Shown piece after piece: positions 1-12,279 of a stretch of 53,524 bases of DNA. The stretch spans positions 7,614,616-7,668,139 of the forward strand of contig RPFO01000080.1 in NCBI GenBank assembly GCA_009746045.1, given 5' to 3'. The translations under genes and the position numbers were made by a program. The DNA comes from Mesostigma viride (lineage: Eukaryota; Streptophyta; Mesostigmatophyceae; Mesostigmatales; Mesostigmataceae). Positions within the stretch are counted from its first letter, which is position 1, and each line of letters begins with the position of its first letter. A model generated the notes under the pieces. That model saw only the letters and a program-made list of their open reading frames with translations, had not been told where the DNA came from and made no database searches.

Positions 1-1030
<1,030 letters not shown>

Positions 1031-1460
1031 ATCATCATTATGAGAGCTTGGCGTGTTGGACAGGAAGTCCTAACCTTTTTTCCGTGTAATGTTCTCGCCT
1101 TCTCGGTTGTTCTGACAACAAAGAAGCTTGTCATAGTATTGTTTTATTTTACTTTGCTTCGAGGGGAGTGGATGGAAGAAAATTTTAGGGGTTACGGGGA
1201 GAATGAAGGCTTAGATTTCACGGGTCAACGGGAGGGGCAGCGAGTGGCAAAGGAGAGGGAGCAGACGTGTGGGGGAGAGGAACGGCAGCCAGGGGACAGA
1301 AGCGGTAGCTCTGCAAGAAATCTTTACCTTGGCAGAGAACATCATGTATGCAGGGCCTGAACCAATATTTCTGGACTATTAACAACGCTGGTGCAGACAT
1401 TCGTGGCAAACAAACAACGCTGGCACAACCCAGTCATCAAATCTGCAGAGAAAAACCTAC

Positions 1461-4400
1461 CGCGACACAAACTGGACGATCTCGTCATTCGAAGCCGTGG
1501 CGGGCAAGGGGAGTGCCTGAATGGCCCCTGGGGGTGGCGGGATGGCTACTGCCCCATGCGTGGAGGACAGGATGTGCAGCTCCGGCCCTGCCGTGATGAA
1601 CATGACCCCGCCCAGCTCGGCCATGACCCCAAGTTCCTGCAGGTACCGCTTGATGCGGGCCGCCTGGAACGTGATGGTCAGGACCGCCTGCACGGTGTTT
1701 GTCACAGGGTCCCTAAATGGTACCACCAGGTACATGGTCGGCTCCAAGATGCCGCTCACGGCTGCGGGGCGGGGGTGGAAGGCCACGGGGGCGAGTGGAG
1801 AGTTGAGGGCCAAGGGACAGACACGATATGCCAGGGACAGCTTGCAGAATCCAACTTTGGTGACGGGTCAGACGGGAGTGGAATTATCGTGCAGCCACAT
1901 ACCAGTTGAGCAGAAGGGGTGGTTTAGAGCATGGCAAGGTGACGTTCCTTTTTTCCGCAGGTGAAGGTGGACACAGATCTACAAACGGGTGCACGATCAA
2001 GGACAGGAGGAAAGGCTAGAATAATAGCTTGAGGAAACAGGGTCAGGCATAATTAGATTAGGATAGGGTGCACGAGGCCGCCGTCGTTAGTAAATGCGGG
2101 TTGTTTAGACAGCTTACCCATCATCCCACGGCGGGCCTACTACAGAACCCATCATCCCACGGCGGGCCTACTACAGAACCCATCATCCCACGGCGGGCCT
2201 AATACAGAACCCATCATCCCACGGCGGGCCTAATACAGAACCCATCATCCCACGGCGGGCCTACTACAGAACCCATCATCCCACGGCGGGCCTAATACAG
2301 AACCCATCATCCCACGGCGGGCCTAATACAGAACCCATCATCCCACGGCGGGCCTACTACAGAACCCATCATCCCACGGCGGGCCTAATACAGAACCCAT
2401 CATCCCACGGCGGGCCTAATACAGAACCCATCATCCCACGGCGGGCCTACTACAGAACCCATCATCCCACGGCGGGCCTAATACAGAACCCATCATCCCA
2501 CGGCGGGCCTAATACAGAACCCATCATCCCACGGCGGGCCTACTACAGAACCCATCATCCCACGGCGGGCCTACTACAGAACCCATCATCCCACGGCGGG
2601 CCTACTACAGAACCCATCATCCCACGGCGGGCCTAATACAGAACCCATCATCCCACGGCGGGCCTACTACAGAACCCATCATCCCACGGCGGGCCTAATA
2701 CAGAACCCATCATCCCACGGCGGGCCTACTACAGAACCCATCATCCCACGGCGGGCCTACTACAGAACCCATCATCCCACGGCGGGCCTAATACAGAACC
2801 CATCATCCCACGGCGGGCCTAATACAGAACCCATCATCCCACGGCGGGCCTAATACAGAACCCATCATCCCACGGCGGGCCTACTACAGAACCCATCATC
2901 CCACGGCGGGCCTACTACAGAACCCATCATCCCACGGCGGGCCTAATACAGAACCCATCATCCCACGGCGGGCCTACTACAGAACCCATCATCCCACGGC
3001 GGGCCTAATACAGTACCCATCAAGCCAAGGTGGTTAGTAAAGTACCCATCAAGCAAAGGCGGGTCTAGTACAGCACCCATGAAGCCAAGGTGTGCCACGT
3101 ACCTATCGTAACCTTGAGGTTTGTCTGCCCATGCGCCAGCGTCTGCCCCGCGGTCCACAACGGTTGCCTCCTCATTGGCGGGAGCGGCGGCAAGACGTAC
3201 TCATTGGGGTCCATGACGGCAGGGCACGCGCCCAGCTCGCACACCTTGACCCGGGGCCCGTCCGTCAACGGGACCCCCGTCTTAGGGTCAGGAACATACC
3301 CGTAAATGGCCGCGTAAGGGTCATCGGGGGGGGCAGGGATGCCCACTCCCAGGGTAACGTTCAGGATGGCTGCCTCGGGGCCAAAGCGGCGGTACGTGGA
3401 CATGAGGCCCTCGTCAGTGACCAGGTATACAGCGGTGGACTCGCTGAACGCGGCCGCAGTGTTCCACATGCAGGCGAGGATGTTGGTGGAGAGTGACGCG
3501 CGCGAGAAGTCTGGCGTGACCTCAATGCACTTGAAGGCGGAGAAGGAGGCGACAATGAGCATGTCGAGGTAATCCTGAGAGGCGGGAGGCAGCAGTGTTG
3601 TGGGTGTGGGTGTGGGTGTGGAAGTGTGGGTGTGGGTGTCTAGATAAACAATGTCTTAACATTTACGACGAAAGATAATTATCCTGGGAAAATGCCTTTC
3701 GTGGAGGGGGGGGGGGGGGCTGATGACAGCAAGAGATAAACCAACCTTGGCAACCACAGGGGATAAGACAGGCAGCGGGGTTGACCTACCAGGGGCCCCT
3801 TAACATTAAAATTGCAGTATGTGATTATTATTCGTAAATATCTTCTTTGAATGGCAATTTGATGAAATCCCACAATATGCTGCGTCAAAGCTTACCGTTG
3901 GTCCACTGATCAGGGGTGAGTTTTCCCGATAATTATGGCTAACAATTAGCCCATCCAAGGGCACTGCGCCCAAGGGGATCTCGGATCGAAAGGGACTGCA
4001 TACAAGCAAGACACTGTACGGAATAGGCAGCATGAAGCGCATGGCGCACCAGCGGCCTTCCCTAAGAGCACGTTACTTTTTACCTCTGGAGCGACGCGCA
4101 GGAGCACGTTACTCCGAACCAGAACCTGGAGGCTGTTGAACGGCAAACCCAGGCATGTGAAACCTGTCAACTGTCAACGGGACCGGTAATTGGGCCAGGA
4201 AACCAAAATTTGCCTAGGCATCTGAGACCTGTCAACTGCCAATGCGACGGGATGGGCCGAGAATGAACGGGATTCCGAACTATCGACTCACTTTATCGCC
4301 GGGACTATCAACTATCAACGGGTAAGGGGTAGCGACGCTATCCCAGACCCGCGCGAAGCGCATGGCGCGCTGACAAACTTGCGGCCGCATCAGCCGGCTT

Positions 4401-5088
4401 TCCTCCGGAGCGCAGCGCAGGAGCATGTTACTCTAAACTAGATTGGACGGAAAACCAAACGAATGTGAGACCTGTCTATCAAGATTCATGGTAATCGGGC
4501 CAGAACAGGGCTGGATCACGGGTCAACTGTCCAATGGGTAGGCCCAGAATGTAGATAGGACATGCTTGAAGGTCCTAGGATTGCATAGGGGCTGTTTAAT
4601 CATGTAGGGGGTTGACCCTATCGGGTCTACTTGTGTTAAATAAGAAAAACACTCAGGGTGACGACTTTGAACACTTGAAATTGGCACCGCCTCTTTGTAA
4701 CTGGGAATGTCAAAATCAACTTGGTGGTTAACAGCGCTGGCGAAAAGCTATGGGGAGTTCATGCGCACACCTTAGTCTTTGAGGCGGAGCTCGCCATGAC
4801 CTCGTGGCGAAGCACGTCCGACATGTCGTTGAAGGCATCGTTGGTCGTGGTGAGGCTGAGATGCCAGGTTACTACTGATGAGACCACGATAGCGACGCTA
4901 ATCATAAATAGCAAGAAGATCCTCACTGTCACCACCAGAGAACGGCCGGGCTTTCGGGATTTGGAATCCCTGGGAGAACCACATTCCGTGTTCGTTTTAT
5001 ACGTCTCTTGCGGTGTGGCCCTCATGACATGAATTGTCGTAGGTGTGCCATGCCCACCGAAAACATCGGGCCAGCGCAAAGTTACCAT
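1461..5088 (-). CDS. Cache-domain membrane receptor, three exons, 3' part missing
   Basis: Three minus-strand exons fit one membrane sensor. Exon 1 (5088-4771) has a basic stretch followed by one transmembrane helix at about residues 51-74 (VRIFLLFMISVAIVVSS) and the start of a helical periplasm-like segment. A second ATG at 5025 could also be the start. Exon 2 begins at 3574 after a CT-rich CAG acceptor, in phase with an AAG/GTGTGC donor at 4771, and ends at 3113 or 3103. It has FSESTAVYLVTDEG and TYRRFGPEA, typical of the distal part of a double Cache sensor. Exon 3 (about 1840-1461) has VVPFRDPVTNTVQAVLTIT and GVMFITAGPELHILSSTHG, the second Cache subdomain, and stops at a GTAGGT donor. 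In algae such sensors often precede adenylate/guanylate cyclase or kinase domains. No such domain is seen here; the downstream side runs into microsatellites. The family call rests on sequence style, not on a search. Confidence 0.68.
2117..3014. repeat. 31-bp minisatellite inside receptor intron 2
   Basis: There are 29 nearly identical 31-bp units (core CCCATCATCCCACGGCGGGC). Almost the only variation is one base, CTACTAC versus CTAATAC. Units 3-13 follow the order A-A-C repeated, a 93-bp higher-order period. Three degenerate units (to about 3100) run into the 5' splice site of the receptor's exon 2. Confidence 0.95.
4035..4510. repeat. Imperfect direct repeat in receptor intron 1
   Basis: A block at about 4035-4200 (GCGCATGGCGC, GCGCAGGAGCACGTTACTC, GTGAAACCTGTCAACTG, GGGCCAG) recurs in the same order at about 4358-4510 with moderate divergence. 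It lies between receptor exons 1 and 2. I see no coding content. Confidence 0.6.
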
Positions 5089-5504
5089 TGTGGAGCAGCG
5101 AGGAAGCGGCTTCCGCTTCCTTGATCAGATAATCCTACCCCACCGATCTTTTCATTTACTTGTGTACCTTCACAACTGACGCACCATGCTAATTCATCGG
5201 CCAGCAGATGTCTTGATCACAATACACTACTTTTCCGCGGTTTTTATGTTAGGTTAGTTATTGTTGTTGGTTCGCACGTTCCCACGCCGCTGATGTGCAG
5301 CAGAGATTTTGTATTGGCCGAAGGTAAGGCTAGTAGGACGCCTACTGTACCAAGCCAGCTGGATGACCTTCAGCAATTTTCATGATGACCAAAGTATCAC
5401 GATCACGTTGCATCAACTTTCCGACTTGGCATATCTGCGCATGTAAAAAATAATCGAATTGTTCCTATGAGTTGTATGGAATAATGGAATAATAGAATTG
5501 TTGT

Positions 5505-5655
5505 TGTTGTTGTTGCTGTGTCCCACGCCGCAATGGGCAGCAGCGAATCTATAGTGGCCGAGGGCCAACAAAGTACGCATGTAACATATAGATTCTCTGC
5601 TGCTCATGGCCAATGGGCGGCGTGGGACACAACAACAAAAAAAAAAAAAAAAAAA
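5505..5655. repeat. Foldback element with A-rich end
   Basis: Two copies of a 50-bp block (TGTCCCACGCCGC, GGGCAGCAG, GAATCTATAG) face each other around a short loop at about 5562-5590, so the strand can fold back. It ends in a run of A. A diverged single copy is at about 5262-5330 and another at 20428-20475. Confidence 0.75.
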
Positions 5656-5657
5656 CA

Positions 5658-5780
5658 CGTGTGTGTGCCCACCTTAATTAGGATTCGCTGATACTCATTT
5701 CCCCTCTCACCTCTTTGGTCCATAATTGGCTAATAAAATATACCCATTTCCCCGAAAACAAACAAAACAAAAAAAAAAAA
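5658..5780 (+). repeat. SINE-like short repeat, copy 1
   Basis: A block of about 95 bp (GGATTCGCTGATACTCATTT ... ACCCATTTCCCCGAAAA) ends in an A-rich tail. It recurs at 20497-20592 (plus) and twice, inverted, at 43032-43250. The A-rich tail and dispersed copies suggest a SINE-like element, but I could not find convincing A and B boxes. Confidence 0.6.
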
Positions 5781-5793
5781 CAACGCATGTAAC

Positions 5794-7149
5794 CAGGGGG
5801 GGTGGAAAAAACAAAAATATCAGACACCATGCAGGGGGGGTGGAAAAAACAAAAATATCAGACACCATGCTGAAATTTTCCAAAAGTTGGCCCTTGGACC
5901 CTACCTACCTAGCACCTAGGCGCTATACCTAGCAAAACCCTGAGGTCCCAAGGGTTATAGGGGTCGACCTAGGGTGCAAAATGATCAGCTCCGCGAGCTC
6001 TACCGTTTGAGCATATTGGTGCATGGGAAAATTCCGGTTTTCTTAAATGGGTCGTTGGCCGGCGCGACGCGATACTGGCACGGCACGGCGCTGGATAGCC
6101 GAAGGCTTGTAGTGGTGGCAGACGGCAGCATACTTCCGTGCCTAGGGGCAGCACCATCTTGCGGGCAACCCCCCCCCCCTCTATGGTACCTGCCAAAATT
6201 TTGACTGCAGATTTGGGTTCAGCTCGCCAAGTGCTATCAGTTTGTCCGTCAAACCGTTTCAAAATTCCGACCATACAGGGAGCTCAGAGCAGAAAATCCA
6301 AGTGTTTTGTTGTAAAAAACCCATATCGGCCCGGCACCCTACCTACCTACCCTTTAAGTTAACGTTTTTTAGGCTCTGTAACTTCTAACCTAGAGACCCC
6401 CTGGGGTTGCGACCAGTGGCAAACATGCTTGTTTTCGCGAGATCTACTCGAATCCAGCATGATGTAAATTTTCTTTTTTTTTTCCACCCCCCCTGCACCA
6501 TGCTGAAATTTTCCAAAAGTTGGCCCTTTGACCCCGGCCTACCTACCTAGCACGTAGACGCTATACCTAGCAAAACCCTGAGGTCCGGCCCGAGGGTTAT
6601 AGGGGTCGACCTACTAGGGAGCAAAATGATCAGCTCCGCGAGCCGCTCTACCGTTTGAGCATATTCAGTTGGTGTATGGGAAAATTCCGGTTTTCTAAAA
6701 TGGGTCGTTGGCCGGCGCGACGCGATACTGGCAGAGCACGGCGCTGGATAGCCGAAGCCTTGTAGTGGTGGCAGACGGCAGCATACTTCCGTGCCTAGGG
6801 GCAGCACCATCTTGCGGGCAACCCCGGCCCCCCCCTCTATGGTACCTGCCAAAATTTTGACTGCAGATTTGGGTTCAGCTCGCCAAGTGCTATCAGTTTG
6901 TCCGTCAAACCGTTTCAAAATTCCGACCATAGAGGGAGCTAGCAGAAAATCCAAGTGTTTTGTTGTAAAAAACCCATATCGGCCCGGCACCCTACCTACC
7001 TACCCTTTAAGTTAACGGTTTTTGAGGCTCTGTAACTTCTAACCTAGAGACCCCCTGGGGTTGCGACCAGTGGCAAACATGCTTGTTTTCGCGAGATCTA
7101 CTCGAATCCAGCATGATGTAAATTTTCTTGTTTTTTTCCACCCCCCCTG
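5794..7149. mobile_element. Non-autonomous hAT-like element, internal tandem dimer
   Basis: The left end starts CAGGGGGGGTGGAAAAAAC and the right end is its inverse. Both are flanked by the direct repeat CATGTAAC (5786-5793 and 7150-7157). An 8-bp target duplication and a CAGGG-type terminus are hallmarks of hAT elements. Inside, a unit of about 640 bp occurs twice (about 5866-6490 and 6500-7149), with extra copies of the terminal motif near 5831 (left-type) and 6485-6496 (right-type). No transposase is visible. Open frames of up to 147 codons on both strands are shared by the two units but resemble no protein I know. Confidence 0.75.
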
Positions 7150-7157
7150 CATGTAAC

Positions 7158-7730
7158 GATCAATCTCTAGAGGATCTCTAACGACGTGGCACCGTTCGGA
7201 TCGGGATAGACGCATCCGTGACTGACCGCATCCGTTACAACCGGCTGCTGCACTGCCACGCGCAGTGGTAACCGCTGGGGATTTATGAGATACTACATGC
7301 ATGTAGCTGGCTGTCCGCGACACTCCCGGAGCTAGTGTATACAGGGAGGGCCCCCCCCCCCCCCACACACCTACCCCCAAATATACTGGGGGGGCGGCGG
7401 GTAAAGGGTCGGACCCCCCCCCACACACACACACACACAGAAAATGGGGGGGGGGGGGGGGGGGTAGGGGGATTTGGATGCAGACCCCCCCCACCTTTTT
7501 TATTGGGGGGGGGGGTCGCCAGCCAAATTTGGCCAAGGGAGCGGGTCCAAGAACACATCCGTCGCACCCGCCATTCAGTCTCCTAGTGTCGCCCTGGCTA
7601 TGATGGTAGGCTGAGCGCAGTGAGCGTGCCTCCAAATTCAGCCATTTGTGGCATAGTTGGAATTAACTTGGTTGTACAATTTCTGGCATGCGCTGGTTGT
7701 CTCCTGGATAGAATGTACCTACTTACTAGC
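7158..7730. other. Gene-free stretch with G/C homopolymer and (CA)n runs
   Basis: Between the hAT-like element and the first ORF1 fossil the sequence holds several runs of 9-20 C or G and (CA)n at 7345-7510, with no coding signal I trust. Overlapping open frames here are proline/glycine-rich products of the homopolymers. Confidence 0.7.
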
Positions 7731-7733
7731 CAA

Positions 7734-8165
7734 TCACCCGGCCGGCGCAGCCACAATGTCATCGTCAAGCACTTCGACCAGCCGGCAGGTGAGACCTCGA
7801 CGAGCCTTCTCACGGCATTTAAGCGCGACATTTTTGCCCCCATGCAACTCACTGGTGAGCTGCGGATGTCGGCTGTCCGCCTCCCCCGGCCGCGCGCGGG
7901 GTAAGGCTGGCCCGGCACCCGTGCTCCTCACCTTTATTAAGTACATGGCGGACAAGCTGTCGTTCCTTAAATGCCGCAAGAAGCTCTTGGAGACTCGCTT
8001 CACGCTGGACGACGACTTGACCCTGGCCCAGCAACAGCGGCGACGCGAGCTATGGCCGACCTACCTTCAGCTCCGGCAGAGCGCAAGGGGGAAGCCGGTA
8101 CTGGAGGGGGGCGGTCATCCACGTTGACCACAAGCCCTGGCAGCCCCCTCCTGCCACCTCAGACT
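7734..8165 (+). pseudogene. LINE ORF1-like (half-LINE) fragment, copy 1
   Basis: A 5'-truncated copy of the ORF1 protein seen complete at 16.3-17.7 kb. HNVIVKHFDQPAGETSTSLL begins at about 7750, then the RLPR-GKAGPAPVLLT block, then DDDLTLAQQQRRRELWPTYL and a final VIHVDHKPWQ. The parts lie in different frames; extra bases near 7885-7900 break the protein. In L1-type ORF1p the C-terminal half is an RRM plus C-terminal domain that binds RNA. Family assignment is by style, with strong agreement between copies in this window. Confidence 0.75.
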
Positions 8166-8239
8166 AGGGAATCCATACCAGTAGTGCAGATTAGTAAGGC
8201 TTAGCCTAGCATGTGGCCTACGCGCATGTGCGCCCATAA

Positions 8240-8977
8240 TGGCCCCCATGGATTAATTAATTAAGGGGACATGACACCCCAAAAGGGCACTTTTCTGGAA
8301 ACCATACCTAGGCATGTGATAAAAATCCAGTTATGATGGGGGACCATAAATATGATTTTAAAAAAAAATTCCAACCACTTGGGGGGGTACTACCCCCCAC
8401 CATGTGACAGTTATGTGCTAAAAATAGAAAAAGACGCTATTTTTGGCCGATTTTCCCTAGAACAATGGGCAAACCCAATGTGGCCAAATCATATATTCCC
8501 ATCTGATTGCAACCCTTGCCATTAATTCCAGCTAGTTTGCAGGTCAGAATAAGCATGTTTAGACACATTGAAATAATTTAGCCCAAAACACGTATTTTTT
8601 GGTGCCTAAAAAAATATATCAAATCATAAACACATGCAATGGGGTCAAATCTTACTTATATTCAAAATTGGCCCAGGGTTGCAATCACACAGCCCCAAAG
8701 TTTCAGCTCATTCTGACCACGTTTACCCACATTGAAATATCAACGTTTACCCACATTGAAATATGGTCATGTGAAAAAAAAAATTGATCGCTTTTTGTGG
8801 TTTGGAGCTCAAACACCACCACAAAGACACCCTTGCCCACCACAAACTGGGCCAAAACAAGTGCAATTAATTAAATTAATGTATCACGAAGCTTGCCACC
8901 AAATTACAGGTCATTCTGACCTAGTTTGCCCATATTACATCTTGTTATAGCTCCCGCATGCTTGTTATAGCTCCCGA
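8240..8977. other. AT-rich stretch without genes
   Basis: I see no gene here. The sequence is AT-rich with a short duplicated motif (TTTACCCACATTGAAATAT at 8731 and 8748). It may be decayed non-coding repeat. Confidence 0.6.
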
Positions 8978-10172
8978 TGATGCCTAGCTTTATTTAGTTA
9001 TGCTGTGCCCATGCAGAGAGTTGCTCTCTGCTGAGATGCCACGCTCTAGTTTTGTATAGCCATGATGATCTTCCCCCTAACGCCATACTCAAGAACTTGG
9101 ACATGGAAGAAGGTGAGAATTCCGAGAAGCTTGCACGTGCGTTTGAGAGCAAAATCCTTGCACGCATGGGCCTTCTTGGTGAGATCAAGCTGACCGCCCA
9201 CCGCCTCCCCCGCGCGCGGGGTAAGGCAGGGGCGCCTCCGCTTCTTCTCATCTTTGATAGCCCAGCGGACAAGATTTCGTTTCTCAGACGCCGCAAGCGG
9301 CTCGCGAATACTCCCTTCACCGTGGACGACGACTTGACCCTGGCACAGCAACAACGGCGACGGGAGCTATGGCCGACCTACATCCAGCTCCGGCAGACCA
9401 AGGCGGGCCAGCCGGTGTACTGGAAGGGGGCGTCCATCTACGTCGGCCACAAGCCCTGGCAAGCGACCCCAGCTCGACCACCGCGGCCCCAGCAACTCCA
9501 GCCCCAGCCTAGGGGAATACAGCAGTAGTGTAGAATAGTTAGACAGTGGCCTTGTACATGCCCGCCTACTACAGGCACTATACCAGCTTAGGCCTAGCCT
9601 TTTTAGTCATGTACATGTGTGCCTATGATGAGCCACACTCCAGACGATGCCTAGTTTTATTTAGTAATGCTGTGCCCATGCAGAGAGCTGCTCTCTGCTG
9701 AGATGCCACGCTCTAGTTTTTGTATAGCCATGATGATCTTCCCCCTCACAGGCATGCTCCCCCCCTTACCCGGGCATAGCGTGATAATAGACCATGAGGG
9801 TGCGGGTGCCCTGGTGCACCTAGAGCAGGGGTAGCTTACATTCCCACCCTTGCATGAAGTAGCCTAGAATGTATTAAAAGCCATATGCCCCTTCTCAGGG
9901 CTATGTGCTACATCTACTCCCAACGGAGTGATGTTGATAATTAATTAATCTTCCCCCTCACAGGCATGCTCCCCCCTTACCCGGGCATATGTAGTGTGAT
10001 AGACCATGAGGGTGCAGGTGCCCTGGTGCACCTAGAGCAGGGGTCCTTTACATCCCCACCCTTGCAGGAAGTAGCTTAGGATGTATGATAGGCCATATGC
10101 CCCCTCTCAAGGGCTATGTGCTACATATACTCCCAACGGAGTTATGTTACAATTCAATTCAATTCAACAGCT
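8978..10172 (+). mobile_element. ORF1-only retroelement, copy 2, chimeric flanks
   Basis: The ORF1 fragment at 9052-9528 is bracketed by a direct repeat of about 98 bp (8978-9075 and 9648-9745) which, by comparison with the minus copy near 16140, belongs to the element's 3' UTR. The 3' UTR is itself doubled (9733-9930 and 9950-10150). Each copy ends in the stem ACTCCCAACGGAGT, followed by different tails: TAATTAAT for the first and ATTCA repeats (10151-10168) for the second. This looks like nested insertion or template jumping of one family. Confidence 0.65.
9052..9528 (+). CDS. ORF1 C-terminal half of half-LINE, open frame
   Basis: This is the best preserved copy of the ORF1 C-terminal region, with no internal stop over 158 codons. 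It carries HRLPRARGKAGAPPLLLIF, then ADKISFLRRRKRL, then DDDLTLAQQQRRRELWPTYI, and VYWKGASIYVGHKPWQ before a P/Q-rich tail and stop. The order matches the RRM-like plus C-terminal-domain order of L1 ORF1p, an RNA-binding trimeric chaperone. Compared with the copy at 16.3-17.7 kb it lacks the N-terminal and coiled-coil parts, so it is 5'-truncated, and the apparent start lies inside the shared 3' UTR-like sequence. It may be open only because it is young. Confidence 0.6.
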   Translation: MYSHDDLPPNAILKNLDMEEGENSEKLARAFESKILARMGLLGEIKLTAHRLPRARGKAGAPPLLLIFDSPADKISFLRRRKRLANTPFTVDDDLTLAQQQRRRELWPTYIQLRQTKAGQPVYWKGASIYVGHKPWQATPARPPRPQQLQPQPRGIQQ

Positions 10173-10326
10173 GCCAGCCTGCATGCTTGGTGCACCATGA
10201 CATGAGGCAATACCATGAGGACAACGAGCCCCCCCCAGTGGGGAAGCGCCCGCGTGTGCCAGGTTGTGAAATACGTCGGTACGTCAAATACGTCGGCCTC
10301 CAAAATACGGGTATATACGTAGGCAT

Positions 10327-10791
10327 CCGCGGGCTTTTGGTTCCCGCCGCACATTTGAAAGTGCTGTCCTCCGGCTTTTTGCCTTTGCACCGTGTGCAGT
10401 TCTTGGACGTTTGGAATCATGGCATGGCTAACGTGATGACTGACTAGCTAGACCTTTTCAGTGGTTTTCCATTTGCGGGTATTTCCTCGTAAATGGTGGG
10501 AGAGCGATCGCAGCAATGGTGCTCACCACTAGACACTCCCGGCCAGTTAGGCTAGAAACACACGCCCTGATCAAGCATGCTGTTTCCGGCCCCACCGTCT
10601 AGGTCATCTAGTCGCTCCACACGTAAGCCAGCCATAATTTCAATGCACAAGGATACACATTTCCATCACCATTCATCTTCATCATCCTGAACGACTCGAA
10701 AACGCGGAAAAGATAACGGCAGGCTCGAGCTACCATGGTCCGGATTCTCCCGATTTCTGGCCTGCGCTGGTTGTCTCTTTGATATACGTAG
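10327..10791 (+). repeat. Dispersed repeat Q, copy 1
   Basis: A block of about 465 bp from CGCGGGCTTTTGGTTCCCG to TTGTCTCTTTGATAT recurs at 31858-32310 (inverted), 40075-40462 and in part at 47928-48105. It has no convincing ORF; the terminal motif CTGCGCTGGTTGTCTC is the best conserved part. Confidence 0.8.
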
Positions 10792-11033
10792 ACCCCGGCA
10801 GAATACGTCGGCTTGAATACGGCAAAATACGACAGTGTGCAATTCGGCCTTTAGAGCATGGTTATGAATGGGCCTTTTGGGTTTGAGGCTTTAGGGTATA
10901 GTTATGCAATATGGTTACCACTCATGGCAAGGTGCAGTCAAGTCAGAACACTGACAACCATTACCATGCATGAATGAGACAACGAGCTATCAAATCTGAT
11001 CATCCTATATCAAAATGGGTCATGAATGAATAA

Positions 11034-11680
11034 CTAATTGCCTTGTCTTTTCGGCTTCTGAAGAAGTTTGCCTGCCAGCAGCCACCGACTGGGGGCAGTG
11101 ATCAGCCCTTTGTACTGACTCAGGCCGGAAATCATCGCCTTGAAAGAGCGGCTCTGAGCCGCGTGAAAGGAAATTGCGTTCTCAACAAAGAAGTTGGCCA
11201 CCAGGAGCTGGCACTCCTCTTCGTTTGTGGGGTTCACAAACCTCGTGATTGTCTGCTGGCGAGGATGACCTGCAATGGCCGACCCCGAAGCAAGGCCCTG
11301 GCCGCTCTCCGCCACTGCCCTGAAGCTCAGGTGCCGCTGCTTCTTCGCCTTCAGCCCGGCCTTCTTGCCCACAACTCCTGGAATTCTAGCTTCCGTTTCT
11401 GCCCAATCTTTGCGTCAGGGCAGGCGTCTATGCCCTGCCCTGCGATGCTCGCAAAATGTGCGCGCATCCTGGTCGCACTGATCTGCTTGCCATCGCCACT
11501 GGTAAAATTGTGGCCGCAAAATGAGCAGCTAAACTTGACCTGCGAAACCGTATTCCCCAGAGCATCCTTCACCGTGACAGTCTTTTTTTCTACAAAGTTA
11601 TGCTCCGGCACTTTGTGTGGCATGGCTGCGAAAACACGTTTGACAACTAGCACAAAATCCGATGGCACACCGCCATGCAA
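11034..11680 (-). pseudogene. hAT-type transposase N-terminal part with BED zinc finger, frameshifted
   Basis: The first frame (11680-11351) has a BED-type finger: C52-x2-C55, H75, C87, in CSFCGHNFTSGDG...RMRAHFASIAGQGIDAC, followed by a KRK-rich stretch. A second frame (11372-11034) overlaps it and continues the family pattern with QTITRFVNPTNEEECQLLVA, NFFVENAISFHAAQSRSFKA and YKGLITAPSRWLLAGKLL, which is the region after the BED finger in hAT transposases. One frameshift near 11360 separates them. The catalytic DDE part and the C-terminal dimerisation domain are absent, so it is a dead, 3'-truncated copy. It would have bound element ends and catalysed cut-and-paste transposition. Confidence 0.8.
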
Positions 11681-12078
11681 TATCCATCATACAGGCTATA
11701 TTACGTGCCACACGTTCCCAACACAGCTGGCATTTTCATCTTGCTGGCACTCTCTCCGTGTATGGAAATTTCAGTTAGCTTGCCAACTGCCAAGTCATTA
11801 TGTCAGTCAGTCAGTAAGGTTATTCTTGCACAAGTCATTATGAACTGGAGTGACTGGACTCAGGACTGACGAAAAGCCTAGTTCGTAGTAATCGAGCCTA
11901 GTTTGCATAGTAGAAGATCTTGGGTGAGGTAGGCGCCGCGCCACGTTCCGGCTGGCCTCGCGCCAAGCACTGCCCCGGCTCGAACCTCGAAAATTGCCCA
12001 AGTCCAAATCACGTATTCGGGACCAAATACGCGTATAATACGTCGGGGCCCAAAAAACGCGTATTGCCGTATTTATCA

Positions 12079-12279
12079 GGCGGAGCCAATTTTCGGAAGA
12101 ACCGTTAGGTTCGCCAGAATTGGCGAAGCTTATAAGGCCGTACACGTGAGAAAACATAGGAATAGGGGATGAAAATCCGTCAATCCATCCATACATACAT
12201 ACATCCATACATACATCCACCGAATTTGTCCCGAATTTGCAAGCAGAAGGGTGAGGTTCTTCCGAAAATTGGCTCCGCC
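12079..12279. mobile_element. MITE-like element with 25-bp perfect inverted ends
   Basis: A perfect 25-bp inverted repeat (GGCGGAGCCAATTTTCGGAA... at 12079-12103 and its complement at 12255-12279) bounds 201 bp without coding content. I could not find a clear target duplication. It is nested in the hAT-like element. Confidence 0.65.

Noticed and set aside
2117-3014. Regular 31-bp units suggest a CRISPR array
   Set aside because: There are no unique spacers, the units are head-to-tail, and the setting is a eukaryotic intron.
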